A DNA stretch of 29,150 nucleotides from positions 1-29,150 of the forward strand of contig CAYWMP010000062.1 in NCBI GenBank assembly GCA_964459445.1, in the 5' to 3' direction. The stretch's first letter is position 1; every line of letters starts with the position of its first letter. A model generated the notes under the pieces. That model was not told the DNA's origin, searched no databases, and saw only the letters and a program-made list of their open reading frames with translations. Made by a program: the position numbers and the translations under genes. Positions 1-7,160 of the stretch are shown piece after piece. This DNA comes from CAYWMP01 sp964459445 (GTDB lineage Bacteria; Desulfobacterota; DSM-4660; Desulfatiglandales; HGW-15).

Positions 1-9
1 CAATCGAAA

Positions 10-54
10 TTGTTTGACCCATTTAGTCAAACAATCGGGACGTAAGGAGCTAAA
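10..54 (+). repeat. 45-nt direct repeat, copy 1, with palindrome
   Basis: This segment matches 3514-3558 at 37 of 45 positions by eye, in the same orientation. It contains a 10-bp inverted repeat (arms 9-18 and 26-35, 7-nt spacer) whose core TTGAC-N7-GTCAA is kept in the other copy, and it ends in an identical AAGGAGCTAAA. A further palindrome with the same half-sites, AGTCAAGTTGACT, follows at 58-70. The two copies lie outside the ferritin-NapC-HAO gene group on either side. Whether this is a regulator-binding site, a dispersed intergenic repeat or the edge of a transferred segment cannot be decided from the window. Confidence 0.6.
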
Positions 55-222
55 GCAAGTCAAGTTGACTCCTCTCTCGATGGTTGAATCTTTCCCTAAC
101 GAACGTACCTATAAGAATTAGAATCCGATAGATTCGTCATTGACGCATGCTTATATTGATTCAGCGAACACGAATTATATCTTAAGTTTTGAAAATGACG
201 CTCAACTGAAAGGATAATGGAT

Positions 223-684
223 ATGGAGGAACTTTGTTATACACGTGAAGTGGCTCTTGAAAAAGCCATTGAGATGGAGATGAAAAGTTTTCAAATCTAT
301 AAAGTAGCCTACAGGGAAGCAAGGGACCCCGTGGCAAAGGATTTGCTCAGAGATCTTGCCCTTGATGAGCTCAGGCATAAACACACGCTGGAAAAGGCTC
401 TCTTTGATGAAACCTTTGAACTACATGAACCGGGTTTCAGGCAGGATTTCATCATAAAGCTCAATCGCATCCTCGAGGAGAAGCCCCTGGGAGAAGATGC
501 AACTGAGCAGGAGGTTTTGGACTACGCAATCCGCGATAAATCCCATTCCCTAGACTTCTATAGAAGAATGGCCGAACAGTGTAATGGCGCGCCCATGGAA
601 AAGATATTCCACCACCTATCCGAGGATGAGGAAGGACACCTTGCGAGGTTGAAGAAACTTTATAAAAACCTCTATGAAGAATAG
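223..684 (+). CDS. Ferritin-like / rubrerythrin-type diiron protein
   Basis: About 153 aa, entirely helical, with the ferritin-like four-helix diiron pattern: Glu in helix 1 (EKAIEMEMKSFQIY), DELRHKHTLE near residue 50, a third helix with DKSHSLDFYRRMAE, and EDEEGHLARL near the C-terminus. These supply the paired Glu and ExxH ligands of a carboxylate-bridged iron site. There is no C-terminal rubredoxin domain (no CxxC pairs), so it is the short erythrin-like form. Such proteins usually act in peroxide defence or iron handling in the cytoplasm of anaerobes. AAAGGA at 209-214 is 8 nt from the ATG at 223 and only 2 nt from the ATG at 217, so 223 is preferred. The nearest gene on the same strand, 349 bp downstream, is the tetraheme cytochrome, which has its own promoter. 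Confidence 0.85.
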   Translation: MEELCYTREVALEKAIEMEMKSFQIYKVAYREARDPVAKDLLRDLALDELRHKHTLEKALFDETFELHEPGFRQDFIIKLNRILEEKPLGEDATEQEVLDYAIRDKSHSLDFYRRMAEQCNGAPMEKIFHHLSEDEEGHLARLKKLYKNLYEE

Positions 685-730
685 AGAGGCTGTCTGTAAA
701 CGCCAATCTGCCCCGTTACCCTCATCCCTC

Positions 731-871
731 GCCTGCCGCGCCGTAGCCTCAGGCGAAGGCTGGTCACTGCGACGTACTTCTATATACGACTCATTCCTCG
801 GGATTTCGGAAGCCTTGCATCTCAGCATTTTCAGCCAGCCTCATCAAAGATCAGGAGTCTTCACGGCTTCC
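731..871. repeat. Hairpin and repeat-like intergenic DNA
   Basis: The 349-bp space between the ferritin-like gene and the tetraheme cytochrome gene shows no credible ORF. Positions 731-763 hold a GC-rich segment (GCCTGCC, then CCGTAGCCTC, then GGCGAAGGCTGGT) that resembles the hairpin flank of the tmRNA 3' end at 19661-19703 and the flank of the orphan tmRNA end at 13548-13615, but here no tmRNA sequence follows. Further on, GGAAGCC (808-814) and GGCTTCC (865-871) form a wide inverted repeat. I read this as a fragment of a dispersed repeat; the resemblance is by eye only. Confidence 0.35.
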
Positions 872-923
872 ATTCTATGACGCAAAAAGGACATGAAACA
901 TCGCTAAATACCCACAAAAACAC

Positions 924-952
924 TTGACACTAACCAAATCAACCCTTTAAAT
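924..952 (+). promoter_or_regulatory. Sigma70-type promoter of the cytochrome pair
   Basis: TTGACA (924-929) is followed after 17 nt by TTAAAT (947-952), placing a start near 959 and a 5' leader of about 75 nt before the tetraheme cytochrome ATG. The -35 is perfect and the -10 is weak, which would suit an activator-dependent promoter. Confidence 0.5.
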
Positions 953-1033
953 AGAGAATAGTATTCATCACGCCGGTAAAGCATCTTTTCTTACATTTTC
1001 AATCAAATTAACTGTCTGCTTAAAGGGGGACTC

Positions 1034-1627
1034 ATGGAAAAGACAAAGTCTCCTTCCAAGGGCTCAAAACCCGCATGGAAGAAGTTTCTTTTGCCTGCTG
1101 TGCTCATCGCCCTGGGTATCGTTATCAGCTTTCCTGTCTTTAGCATCTCCTACTACACCATGGTCCGAACTTCGACCCCTCAGTTCTGCGCCTCATGCCA
1201 CGAAATTCAATTTGCCTATAATACCTGGAAGACCTCCACTCATGTAAACAATGCCCAGGGCTTCGTGGCGGACTGCATGGACTGCCACCTCCCCGCCCCA
1301 CATGATACCTTTGAATTCTTTTATGCCAAGGCCTTCCACGGCATCAAGGACGTTATGGTCCACTTCCTCCAGGATGAGTACGATCACGAAAAAAACAGAG
1401 AAAAGGCCTATGCCTCATTCAAAAATGACCAGTGCCAGAAATGCCACCGCAATATCCTCCACATCCCGGATAAACGGGGGGCCATGCTGGCCCATCGGTC
1501 GGTAATCTATGCAAGAAAAGGTTATGAGAAAAAATGCGTGGATTGTCACAAAAACCTCGTCCACAGACCCACACCGGTCTATCGATACAAACAGTACCAG
1601 GATTCATACAGAGGCCTAGGAGCATAG
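1034..1627 (+). CDS. NapC/NirT-type tetraheme cytochrome c (quinol dehydrogenase)
   Basis: 197 aa. A single N-terminal membrane helix (about residues 18-41) is followed by a periplasmic domain with exactly four CXXCH heme sites at 52-56, 81-85, 134-138 and 168-172. This is the layout of the NapC/NirT/NrfH family, which takes electrons from menaquinol and passes them to a soluble periplasmic partner. AAAGGGGGA lies just before the ATG. The next gene, 164 bp downstream on the same strand with a similar ribosome site, encodes an octaheme HAO-family protein, so the pair probably works like NrfH with NrfA: quinol to tetraheme anchor to octaheme catalytic subunit. Family assignment is firm; the pairing is inferred from context. 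Confidence 0.92.
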   Translation: MEKTKSPSKGSKPAWKKFLLPAVLIALGIVISFPVFSISYYTMVRTSTPQFCASCHEIQFAYNTWKTSTHVNNAQGFVADCMDCHLPAPHDTFEFFYAKAFHGIKDVMVHFLQDEYDHEKNREKAYASFKNDQCQKCHRNILHIPDKRGAMLAHRSVIYARKGYEKKCVDCHKNLVHRPTPVYRYKQYQDSYRGLGA

Positions 1628-1791
1628 AATTGAAGACTGATGATTGAAGATTGAATATTAACTGAGAGCGTCATTCCTGAAAACCTGAGTGGGTTACATA
1701 GTTTCAGCGACCACGTCTGAAAAAGTAAAGATAACTGCCTGGTATCGCAAAAACCTGAGTGCCAATTTTCAATAATAAAGGGGGATGAAAT

Positions 1792-3189
1792 ATGAAGAAG
1801 ATCTTGTTGATTGCCGTTCTCATCGCTGGCATGGTGACCCTTGTGTTTTCAGGGGGCCTGATCGCCACCGCCCAGACGGCCGAGAATGTGCCGAAGGAGA
1901 AGGCTTTCAGGATCGAGCGAAGCATGCCCAAAGAAGCGATGGCCTGTATACAGTGCCATAAAGCCGAGCATCCGGGCCTGTTCTCGGACTGGGCCTATAG
2001 CCGGCACGCATCAGCCAACATCACCTGCTATGACTGTCATAAGGCAGAGGAGTTCGATCCCGACGTGAGCCAAACCCACTACAAACAATATGAGCGTTCA
2101 GATACCAAATGGGGGACCAAAGAATACAAGATCCCCGTCGCGGCTGTTGTGACGCCGAAGGACTGCTCCCGCTGTCATCCGGATGAGGCAAAACAATACA
2201 GCCAGAGCAAGCATGCCAACACCCAAAAAATCATCTGGCAAATCGATCCCTGGCTCAAGAAGGGTATGAACAGCGACTTCGAGCGGCTCTCCGGTTGCTT
2301 CACGTGCCACGGCACCGTTCTCGAGATCAAGGACGGCAAACTGACGCCAGAAACATGGCCGAATGTGGGTGTAGGACGGGTCAACCTCGATGGTAGCCTT
2401 GGAAGCTGCACCAGTTGTCATACGCGGCATCGGTTCTCCGTCATGGAGGCACGAAAGCCCGAGGCCTGCGGTCAGTGTCACCTGGGTCCTGACCACCCCC
2501 AGATCGAGATTTTCATGGAATCCAAACACGGCGACATCTATACGGCCCATGGAGACCAGTACAACTGGAATGCGGCTCCGGGTACCTGGACACCGGGAGT
2601 GGATTATCGCGCCCCGACCTGTGCAGGATGCCATATGTCTGGATCCGGTTCCGTCATGACATCCCATGATGTCACCGAAAGACTGGCCTGGGAATCCCAG
2701 GCGCCGTTAACAGTCAGACCCGAGAACTTCAAGCCTTTCCCCGCCAAGACCAGCTGGAAAGTGGAAAGGGAAAAGATGAAAGAGGTCTGCAATCAGTGCC
2801 ATGGGAAGAACTGGGTCGATGGCCACTTCATCAAGATGGACAAGGTAATGACGGAATATAATGAGATCTATTTCAAGCCCGCCAAGAAAATGTTGGACGA
2901 TCTTTATGCCAAGGGGTTACTCGACAAATCCAAGTTCTTCGATGAGCGCCTGGAGATTGAGTACTACGAACTCTGGCATCACGAGGGCCGACGAGCGCGA
3001 TTCGGCGCCGCCATGATGGCACCTGACTATGCCTGGTGGCATGGCTTCTATGAATGCAAAAAGAGGTATGCCAACTTCATGGAAGAGGCTCGTGATTTGC
3101 TCAAGCACAACAAGAAGGCCTATGTGGCCAAGGATTTTCCCAACGCTACAGGGAATACTACGAGGCCGGCATCCGTTTTCGGTGATTAA
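1792..3189 (+). CDS. Octaheme cytochrome c, hydroxylamine oxidoreductase (HAO) family
   Basis: 465 aa with an N-terminal signal peptide (KK, then a hydrophobic stretch to about residue 27). Eight CXXCH sites stand at 52-56, 79-83, 125-129, 169-173, 206-210, 226-230, 277-281 and 333-337, followed by a heme-free helical tail (YYELWHHEGRRAR from 391, DYAWWHGFYE from 412) typical of the HAO/octaheme family. The HAO fold is used oxidatively (hydroxylamine or hydrazine) and, in anaerobes paired with a NapC-type anchor, probably reductively on nitrite, NO or hydroxylamine. The neighbouring tetraheme quinol dehydrogenase favours a reductive, quinol-fed role. Whether a tyrosine is cross-linked to the catalytic heme, as in oxidative HAO, is not decidable by eye; Y413 in the tail is a residue to test. 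AAAGGGGGA precedes the ATG and a terminator follows. Confidence 0.88.
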   Translation: MKKILLIAVLIAGMVTLVFSGGLIATAQTAENVPKEKAFRIERSMPKEAMACIQCHKAEHPGLFSDWAYSRHASANITCYDCHKAEEFDPDVSQTHYKQYERSDTKWGTKEYKIPVAAVVTPKDCSRCHPDEAKQYSQSKHANTQKIIWQIDPWLKKGMNSDFERLSGCFTCHGTVLEIKDGKLTPETWPNVGVGRVNLDGSLGSCTSCHTRHRFSVMEARKPEACGQCHLGPDHPQIEIFMESKHGDIYTAHGDQYNWNAAPGTWTPGVDYRAPTCAGCHMSGSGSVMTSHDVTERLAWESQAPLTVRPENFKPFPAKTSWKVEREKMKEVCNQCHGKNWVDGHFIKMDKVMTEYNEIYFKPAKKMLDDLYAKGLLDKSKFFDERLEIEYYELWHHEGRRARFGAAMMAPDYAWWHGFYECKKRYANFMEEARDLLKHNKKAYVAKDFPNATGNTTRPASVFGD

Positions 3190-3239
3190 AGTGCTCTGAA
3201 AAATTCATGACTACCCGTTAAAAGGCCTGTTTAAGAGAA

Positions 3240-3272
3240 AACCCCGTTCTTGCGATAGGACGGGGTTTTTTT
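3240..3272 (+). terminator. Rho-independent terminator after the HAO-family gene
   Basis: AACCCCGT (3240-3247) pairs with ACGGGGTT (3260-3267) across a 12-nt loop, and the 3' arm runs directly into a T tract (3266-3272). It lies 50 bp past the stop codon and ends the cytochrome transcript. Confidence 0.85.
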
Positions 3273-3370
3273 CTTTCCCCATCCGCCATCAAAATCTAAC
3301 CAAACATATTTGAAATTTCCTTCAACTTTGAATCAACGTTTATCATTGTTTCGAAGCCTCAGGTAATGCA

Positions 3371-3479
3371 AGTGTTCAGTGGTTCAGCGTTCAGGAAAGA
3401 AAAACTGATTCCTTGCCTCAGCTCCCTCTCGTTCGACCTGGAGGCTCTCGACAGGCTGAACTCTGAACCACTGAACACT
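3371..3479. repeat. Long inverted repeat, 24-nt arms
   Basis: The arms 3371-3394 and 3456-3479 are reverse complements at 23 of 24 positions, built from reiterated GTTCAG/CTGAAC units, with a 61-nt centre. The interval 3190-3942 carries no gene: it contains the terminator, this inverted repeat, the second 45-nt repeat, then the promoter and leader of the HD-GYP gene. Confidence 0.65.
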
Positions 3480-3513
3480 CGGAACACCTTTGGTTTGTCA
3501 ACGCTCGTCAGAT

Positions 3514-3558
3514 TTGTTTGACTCGTTTAGTCAAGGAATCGTGGTGCAAGGAGCTAAA
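3514..3558 (+). repeat. 45-nt direct repeat, copy 2, with palindrome
   Basis: Same-orientation partner of 10-54. It keeps the TTGAC-N7-GTCAA palindrome (3518-3534) and the identical AAGGAGCTAAA end, while differences fall mostly in the spacer and the stretch between these two blocks. It lies about 170 bp upstream of the HD-GYP promoter. Confidence 0.6.
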
Positions 3559-3727
3559 AGATAATTATCTAGTGCCTCTATTCTATGAAGCAACAATATA
3601 TAGTATGCGAATGTCAGAAAAAGGCCTGCATATTCATTTTTATTGTATTTTCAATCCTTTACCAATTCATACAGGTCGTCTCAAAACCAATAAATGATAT
3701 AAATTATATTTAAATTATATAAAAAGC

Positions 3728-3756
3728 TTGACAAATATAATCTATATATGTATGAT
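3728..3756 (+). promoter_or_regulatory. Strong sigma70-type promoter
   Basis: TTGACA (3728-3733), a 17-nt spacer, and TATGAT (3751-3756), preceded by a very AT-rich stretch like an UP element. A start near 3763 leaves a leader of about 180 nt before the HD-GYP start codon, so either the gene has a long structured 5' UTR or a separate small RNA is made here. Confidence 0.65.
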
Positions 3757-3872
3757 ATCACGCATATTAATTATAGTTAGGAGAGAGCCCTGTTGTCAGA
3801 GTAACTAACAGCCCCATTTAAGCGTCATTCTGACCCTAGTTAAATTGTCCACATTTTTAAATGCTCCAAAAA

Positions 3873-3911
3873 CCCTAAAAGGCAGAGTCCTCATTGGCTC
3901 TGCCTTTTAGG
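3873..3911 (+). promoter_or_regulatory. Perfect 14-bp leader hairpin upstream of the HD-GYP gene
   Basis: CCTAAAAGGCAGAG (3873-3886) and CTCTGCCTTTTAGG (3898-3911) pair perfectly around an 11-nt loop, followed by TTT. It resembles a terminator with a weak T tract and sits about 30 nt before the start codon. Upstream, GTTAG (3776-3780) and CTAAC (3805-3809) could form a second stem. Possible roles are attenuator, mRNA stability element, or terminator of a small RNA. I do not see the conserved core of a c-di-GMP (GEMM) riboswitch. Confidence 0.5.
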
Positions 3912-3942
3912 TTTAAGTCCCTAACAACCCTTCGAGGCCCCC

Positions 3943-4884
3943 ATGTCAGGCCTTACGCTCAAGTACCCTGTACGCACACTCGAAGATCGTGTTCTTTTTG
4001 AGGCCGGTGACATGCTCTCAACGGAGGCGCTACAGGATCTTCTAGCCAGAGACAAGCCCTCGGAAAACCAACCTTCATCCCAATTACTCCAATATGGGAC
4101 CCAAAGGAATGACCTTCTTCATTTCCTGGCCCAACCACCCTATCATGTTATCTTCAACGAAAAAGATAAGGTTGCCGAAGTTTTTGATATCATGGATCGT
4201 ATCAACGTCGTGTTTCCTGTCCTGCAATCTATGGACTATTTCAAACAACAGGATGCCTATACCTATAGCCATATTCTCAATGTGTATGCCCTTTCAACAC
4301 TCTTGGCCAAGGATATCCTTACTGATTCCATGGAACTTTTCCATGAGGCGGCTATAGGCCCTAATCACGATTTGGGCAAAATTTGCGTCCCATTAGATAT
4401 CTTGAAGAAGCCAACGCCTCTTACCGTTGCGGAGCGGAAAAGACTGGAGCATCACTCACCCGCCGGCTATGTTCTGATGAGCCACTGCCTTCAGGATCCG
4501 AATCACCTGGCTGCAACGATCGCAAGGGATCACCATGAAAGGATGGATGGTTCCGGTTATCCGCGAGGCATTGAACTGGATAATAAGATGACGGAAATCA
4601 TTGCGGTGTGTGATGTGTACGATGCCCTTTTGTCTATGAGACCCTACCGTCCCCTCTCCTTCGATAATCGAACGGCTCTAGAAGAAATCACCAGGATGGC
4701 TGAGGAAGGCAAGGTCGGTTGGGACATTGTTAAGGCGCTTGTGAGTCATAATCGCGATGAAAAAACGCCTTATAGTGAGATCATCATCTCTTCCGATAAA
4801 AGAGGTGTCCCACCGGTTGATAATGTCTATGGCATCACCGCCGAGGAGGCCTCGAGTGCCCCCAATCCATCGAAAGATGATTAA
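3943..4884 (+). CDS. HD-GYP domain protein, likely c-di-GMP phosphodiesterase
   Basis: 313 aa. Residues about 80-275 form an HD-GYP domain: YSHILNVYALS at 108-118 (first metal His), NHDLGKICVP at 141-150 with the HD pair at 142-143, HHERMDGSGYP at 197-207 (the GYP signature intact), and CDVYDALLSMRPYR from 223. The family hydrolyses c-di-GMP to pGpG or GMP with a two- or three-iron site. The N-terminal 75 residues resemble the uncharacterised N-terminus common in stand-alone HD-GYP proteins; there is no receiver domain or membrane helix, so the enzyme is cytosolic. The ribosome site is weak (GAGG around 3930). It is a single gene under its own promoter, with the leader hairpin as a possible control point. 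Confidence 0.85.
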   Translation: MSGLTLKYPVRTLEDRVLFEAGDMLSTEALQDLLARDKPSENQPSSQLLQYGTQRNDLLHFLAQPPYHVIFNEKDKVAEVFDIMDRINVVFPVLQSMDYFKQQDAYTYSHILNVYALSTLLAKDILTDSMELFHEAAIGPNHDLGKICVPLDILKKPTPLTVAERKRLEHHSPAGYVLMSHCLQDPNHLAATIARDHHERMDGSGYPRGIELDNKMTEIIAVCDVYDALLSMRPYRPLSFDNRTALEEITRMAEEGKVGWDIVKALVSHNRDEKTPYSEIIISSDKRGVPPVDNVYGITAEEASSAPNPSKDD

Positions 4885-4980
4885 ACTCTCTTTCTAAAAC
4901 TGTCCTTCAGTTCCTTCGTTCTTTCCCACCCTGACTGTGGCATCTGGGATACTCTTCCTACAAACTGTCTTGCCAAATAG

Positions 4981-5036
4981 ACTGAGAACGCCATCTTTCT
5001 CAGTAGATGATCTTCGTTTTTAATGATCCGAAGATC
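4981..5036. terminator. Tandem hairpins between convergent genes
   Basis: Two stems follow each other: ACTGAG (4981-4986) with CTCAGT (4999-5004), and GATCTTCG (5009-5016) with CGAAGATC (5029-5036). They lie about 100 bp past the HD-GYP stop, facing the end of the convergent M23 peptidase gene. No long T tract follows, so the terminator role is only likely by position. Confidence 0.35.
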
Positions 5037-5135
5037 GTTCCCTAAGTCTCCTGGTAACCGCCAACCTCAACTTAACCGGGCGAGGGAAGGGGCATTTGAC
5101 GAGACGTGGGCCAGATGAATGCTAAAGGTGGTTTG

Positions 5136-6044
5136 TCAATCGAGGATATATCGGAGTGGGTTAACAGGGATTCCGTTCACATGGACTTCATAATGCAAAT
5201 GGGGTCCTGTGCTGCGCCCCGAGTTGCCCATCAGGGCGATCTTTTGACCGCGCTTGACGTACTGTCCTTTTTTTACCAGGGTTTTTGAGAGATGGGCATA
5301 TACGGTTTTCATGCCATAGCCATGGCGCAGGTGCAATACGCGTCCATAGCCATAATCCCAACCCATTGATGAAACAACACCGTCTGCCGGAGCTATGATT
5401 GGGGTTTTAATCTTGGCGGATATATCCAATCCCTCATGGAATTCCCTTTTATTGGTAAAGGGGGAAATGCGATATCCGAACCGCGAACTCAACCAGCCCC
5501 GGGCGGGATATATGGAGGGCGTATGCGCAAGTAGCGATTTCTGGTTCTCAAAGAACTTATAAAGCTCGGCCTTTTCATTTGCCCGGATGGTCACTTCGGA
5601 ATCTAGGTTGCTCAGGGATTGATACATGAGTCGGACCAACTTCTGATGGGCCCTTTCCATAGAGTAATCAGAGTCCGTCATCGTTGGATCGGAACCACCT
5701 ATCCCAAGGAAGGAATCTTGGTCTGCGCCCGGGTCCAATTCAAGCATGATTCTCAATCTCTGATCAAATTCCTTTAGCGCCATCAACCTTGAACTTATTT
5801 GATCAATTCTAGAGACCAAACCGGTTAGATGCCTCTTCTGTTCATTGCTTTCCCGCTTGAGGTTGTCTAGGCCAGGCATATTGGACTTGATGGCATGATA
5901 GTCCCAGGCCAATCCTCCAAAAAATGTCAGGACGAAAAAAGAAAGGGTGGCGACACCCACAAAAAGGAGCTTTGGAACCTTGAATTGCTTGGTTCTGCCG
6001 GCACCGTCCGGGACAAAAACTATGGTAATTGTTTTAAAATCCAA
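5136..6044 (-). CDS. M23-family (LytM/NlpD-like) zinc metallopeptidase, membrane anchored
   Basis: 302 aa. A membrane helix at about residues 25-45 is followed by a coiled-coil stretch (about 55-105) and a C-terminal M23 domain. The zinc-site motif is visible: H203 and D207 in HEGLD, and H282 and H284 in HLHYEV, with the YGYGRVLHLRHGYG and VKRGQKIALMGNSGRSTGPH core. Such proteins cut peptide cross-links in peptidoglycan, or activate amidases when the site is degenerate; here the metal ligands are intact, so it should be an active endopeptidase facing the periplasm. The start codon appears to be TTG at 6044, with GAGGA about 7 nt upstream. It is transcribed alone, convergent with the HD-GYP gene. 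Confidence 0.88.
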   Translation of the reverse strand: MDFKTITIVFVPDGAGRTKQFKVPKLLFVGVATLSFFVLTFFGGLAWDYHAIKSNMPGLDNLKRESNEQKRHLTGLVSRIDQISSRLMALKEFDQRLRIMLELDPGADQDSFLGIGGSDPTMTDSDYSMERAHQKLVRLMYQSLSNLDSEVTIRANEKAELYKFFENQKSLLAHTPSIYPARGWLSSRFGYRISPFTNKREFHEGLDISAKIKTPIIAPADGVVSSMGWDYGYGRVLHLRHGYGMKTVYAHLSKTLVKKGQYVKRGQKIALMGNSGRSTGPHLHYEVHVNGIPVNPLRYILD

Positions 6045-6283
6045 AATGATTCCTCGGGGTTGTGTTTTCTGCAGAAAATCCGATTATGAACAGGGCATTG
6101 AGGGAATTGAATAGCTTAATTGCTATATCGGAATTTTCTCCCCGAAACTTTTGGGGTTTCTTATTTTTGGAGAGTTTTTTTTAGGCAGACAGGATTAAAA
6201 AGATTTAAAAGCCTTTATGGGGTAACCGCTATGCTCGATGGGCAGGGGGGTAATGCCGTACCGGTGGGTATGATGATTTGAAT

Positions 6284-6817
6284 CTAATTGTTTCGATAGC
6301 GGAATCCAAACCCATACCCATAAATGATCTTGCCGTGACCCTTGGGACGTTGTCTGTAATGGCCTCTGTGTCTGTAACCTTTCCTATAATTGTGCTTTTC
6401 GTAATATTTGTAATAGCGCTTCCTTGGATAGTCATGTCTTCGATTATACTCGTGTTTTTTCTTATAGGACATGTGGCCGTCGATATACCCTTCTTCGTAG
6501 CCCTCTTTATAGGCATAGGGATTGCCCCTATGGCGTCCGTAACGATAGCCCTTTTCATATCCGTGGTAGCCGTCCTTGTGTCCGCGCCTATATCCCTTTT
6601 TATAGGCATGGGTGTCATACTTACGATCATAACTGCGCTTCTGGTGCCTTGCATATCTGAAAACAGTAGGGTTCTCTCCCTCCCAAACACCTTCAACACT
6701 GCTGAGCGGATAACCGATTGTTGCGCTATTTGCAACTCCTGAAAACCCATACAAAGACGCCAAAAGAAAGAACCCGCCGATCATTATGGTTGTCAAAAAT
6801 ATGTTTTTTTTCTTCAT
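6284..6817 (-). CDS. Secreted Tyr/Gly/Lys/His-rich repeat protein, unknown function
   Basis: 177 aa. Signal peptide at residues 1-32 (MKKKN, a hydrophobic core, NSA cleavage region). The mature part from about residue 60 is extremely rich in Tyr, Lys, Arg, His and Gly, with reiterated YxxGYxxGxxDGY-type units such as YKKGYRRGHKDGYHGY and YKEGYEEGYIDGHMSY, and ends in YGYGFGFRYRNN. The regular four-residue Gly spacing suggests a Gly-zipper-like helix. I do not recognise a named family. A strongly basic, aromatic secreted protein could bind polysaccharide, nucleic acid or metal. Codon use looks ordinary and no nearby gene explains it. Confidence 0.75.
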   Translation of the reverse strand: MKKKNIFLTTIMIGGFFLLASLYGFSGVANSATIGYPLSSVEGVWEGENPTVFRYARHQKRSYDRKYDTHAYKKGYRRGHKDGYHGYEKGYRYGRHRGNPYAYKEGYEEGYIDGHMSYKKKHEYNRRHDYPRKRYYKYYEKHNYRKGYRHRGHYRQRPKGHGKIIYGYGFGFRYRNN

Positions 6818-7160
6818 GAAATCACCTTCCTTCTAATCTACTGATGGTCATTCCTTTCCTATAATCAAGGCCAAAAAAGAATTGCAATTGATCTCCATTT
6901 CGACAATCCCTTTGGATCCCTTGCATCCATCTACCGCCCTATTATTCTGACGATCATTTAGGGCGATTCCTTACATTGCCCGGGGTATCGTCGATGGCTT
7001 CGTTAAATAAGGCCTATCCGGAGTTCCGGACATATTTTGAAAGTGCGGAAGGGTCTGACGCAAAGGGCTGAATGGAGTCAACTTCGGTGAGTGTCAACAG
7101 GTCATTCATTTCATAGGGCAAGTGCGGAAATCCTGGGCTATGGGATGTTTTCCGTTATCT
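6818..7160. other. 343-bp intergenic stretch, no gene seen
   Basis: No ORF with coding character, and no convincing promoter or terminator by eye. A small tandem TCCGGAGTTCCGGA motif lies around 7018-7031. It must hold the promoter of the secreted repeat protein on the minus strand, but I cannot place it reliably. Confidence 0.4.

Noticed and set aside
2098..2667. 189-aa open frame on the minus strand inside the HAO-family gene
   Set aside because: It is a shadow of a gene with eight heme motifs and shows no domain or ribosome site of its own.
3371..3479. CRISPR array or insertion-sequence ends
   Set aside because: The repeats are inverted, not regularly spaced direct repeats, and no transposase lies between them.
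3728..3942. c-di-GMP (GEMM) riboswitch upstream of the HD-GYP gene
   Set aside because: Structure is present but the conserved GEMM core and tetraloop-receptor sequences are not recognisable, so only a structured leader is claimed.
6229..6750. Long open frames on both strands over the secreted repeat-protein gene
   Set aside because: They arise from the biased Tyr/Lys/Gly codons of the real gene at 6284-6817, which alone has a signal peptide and a regular repeat pattern.
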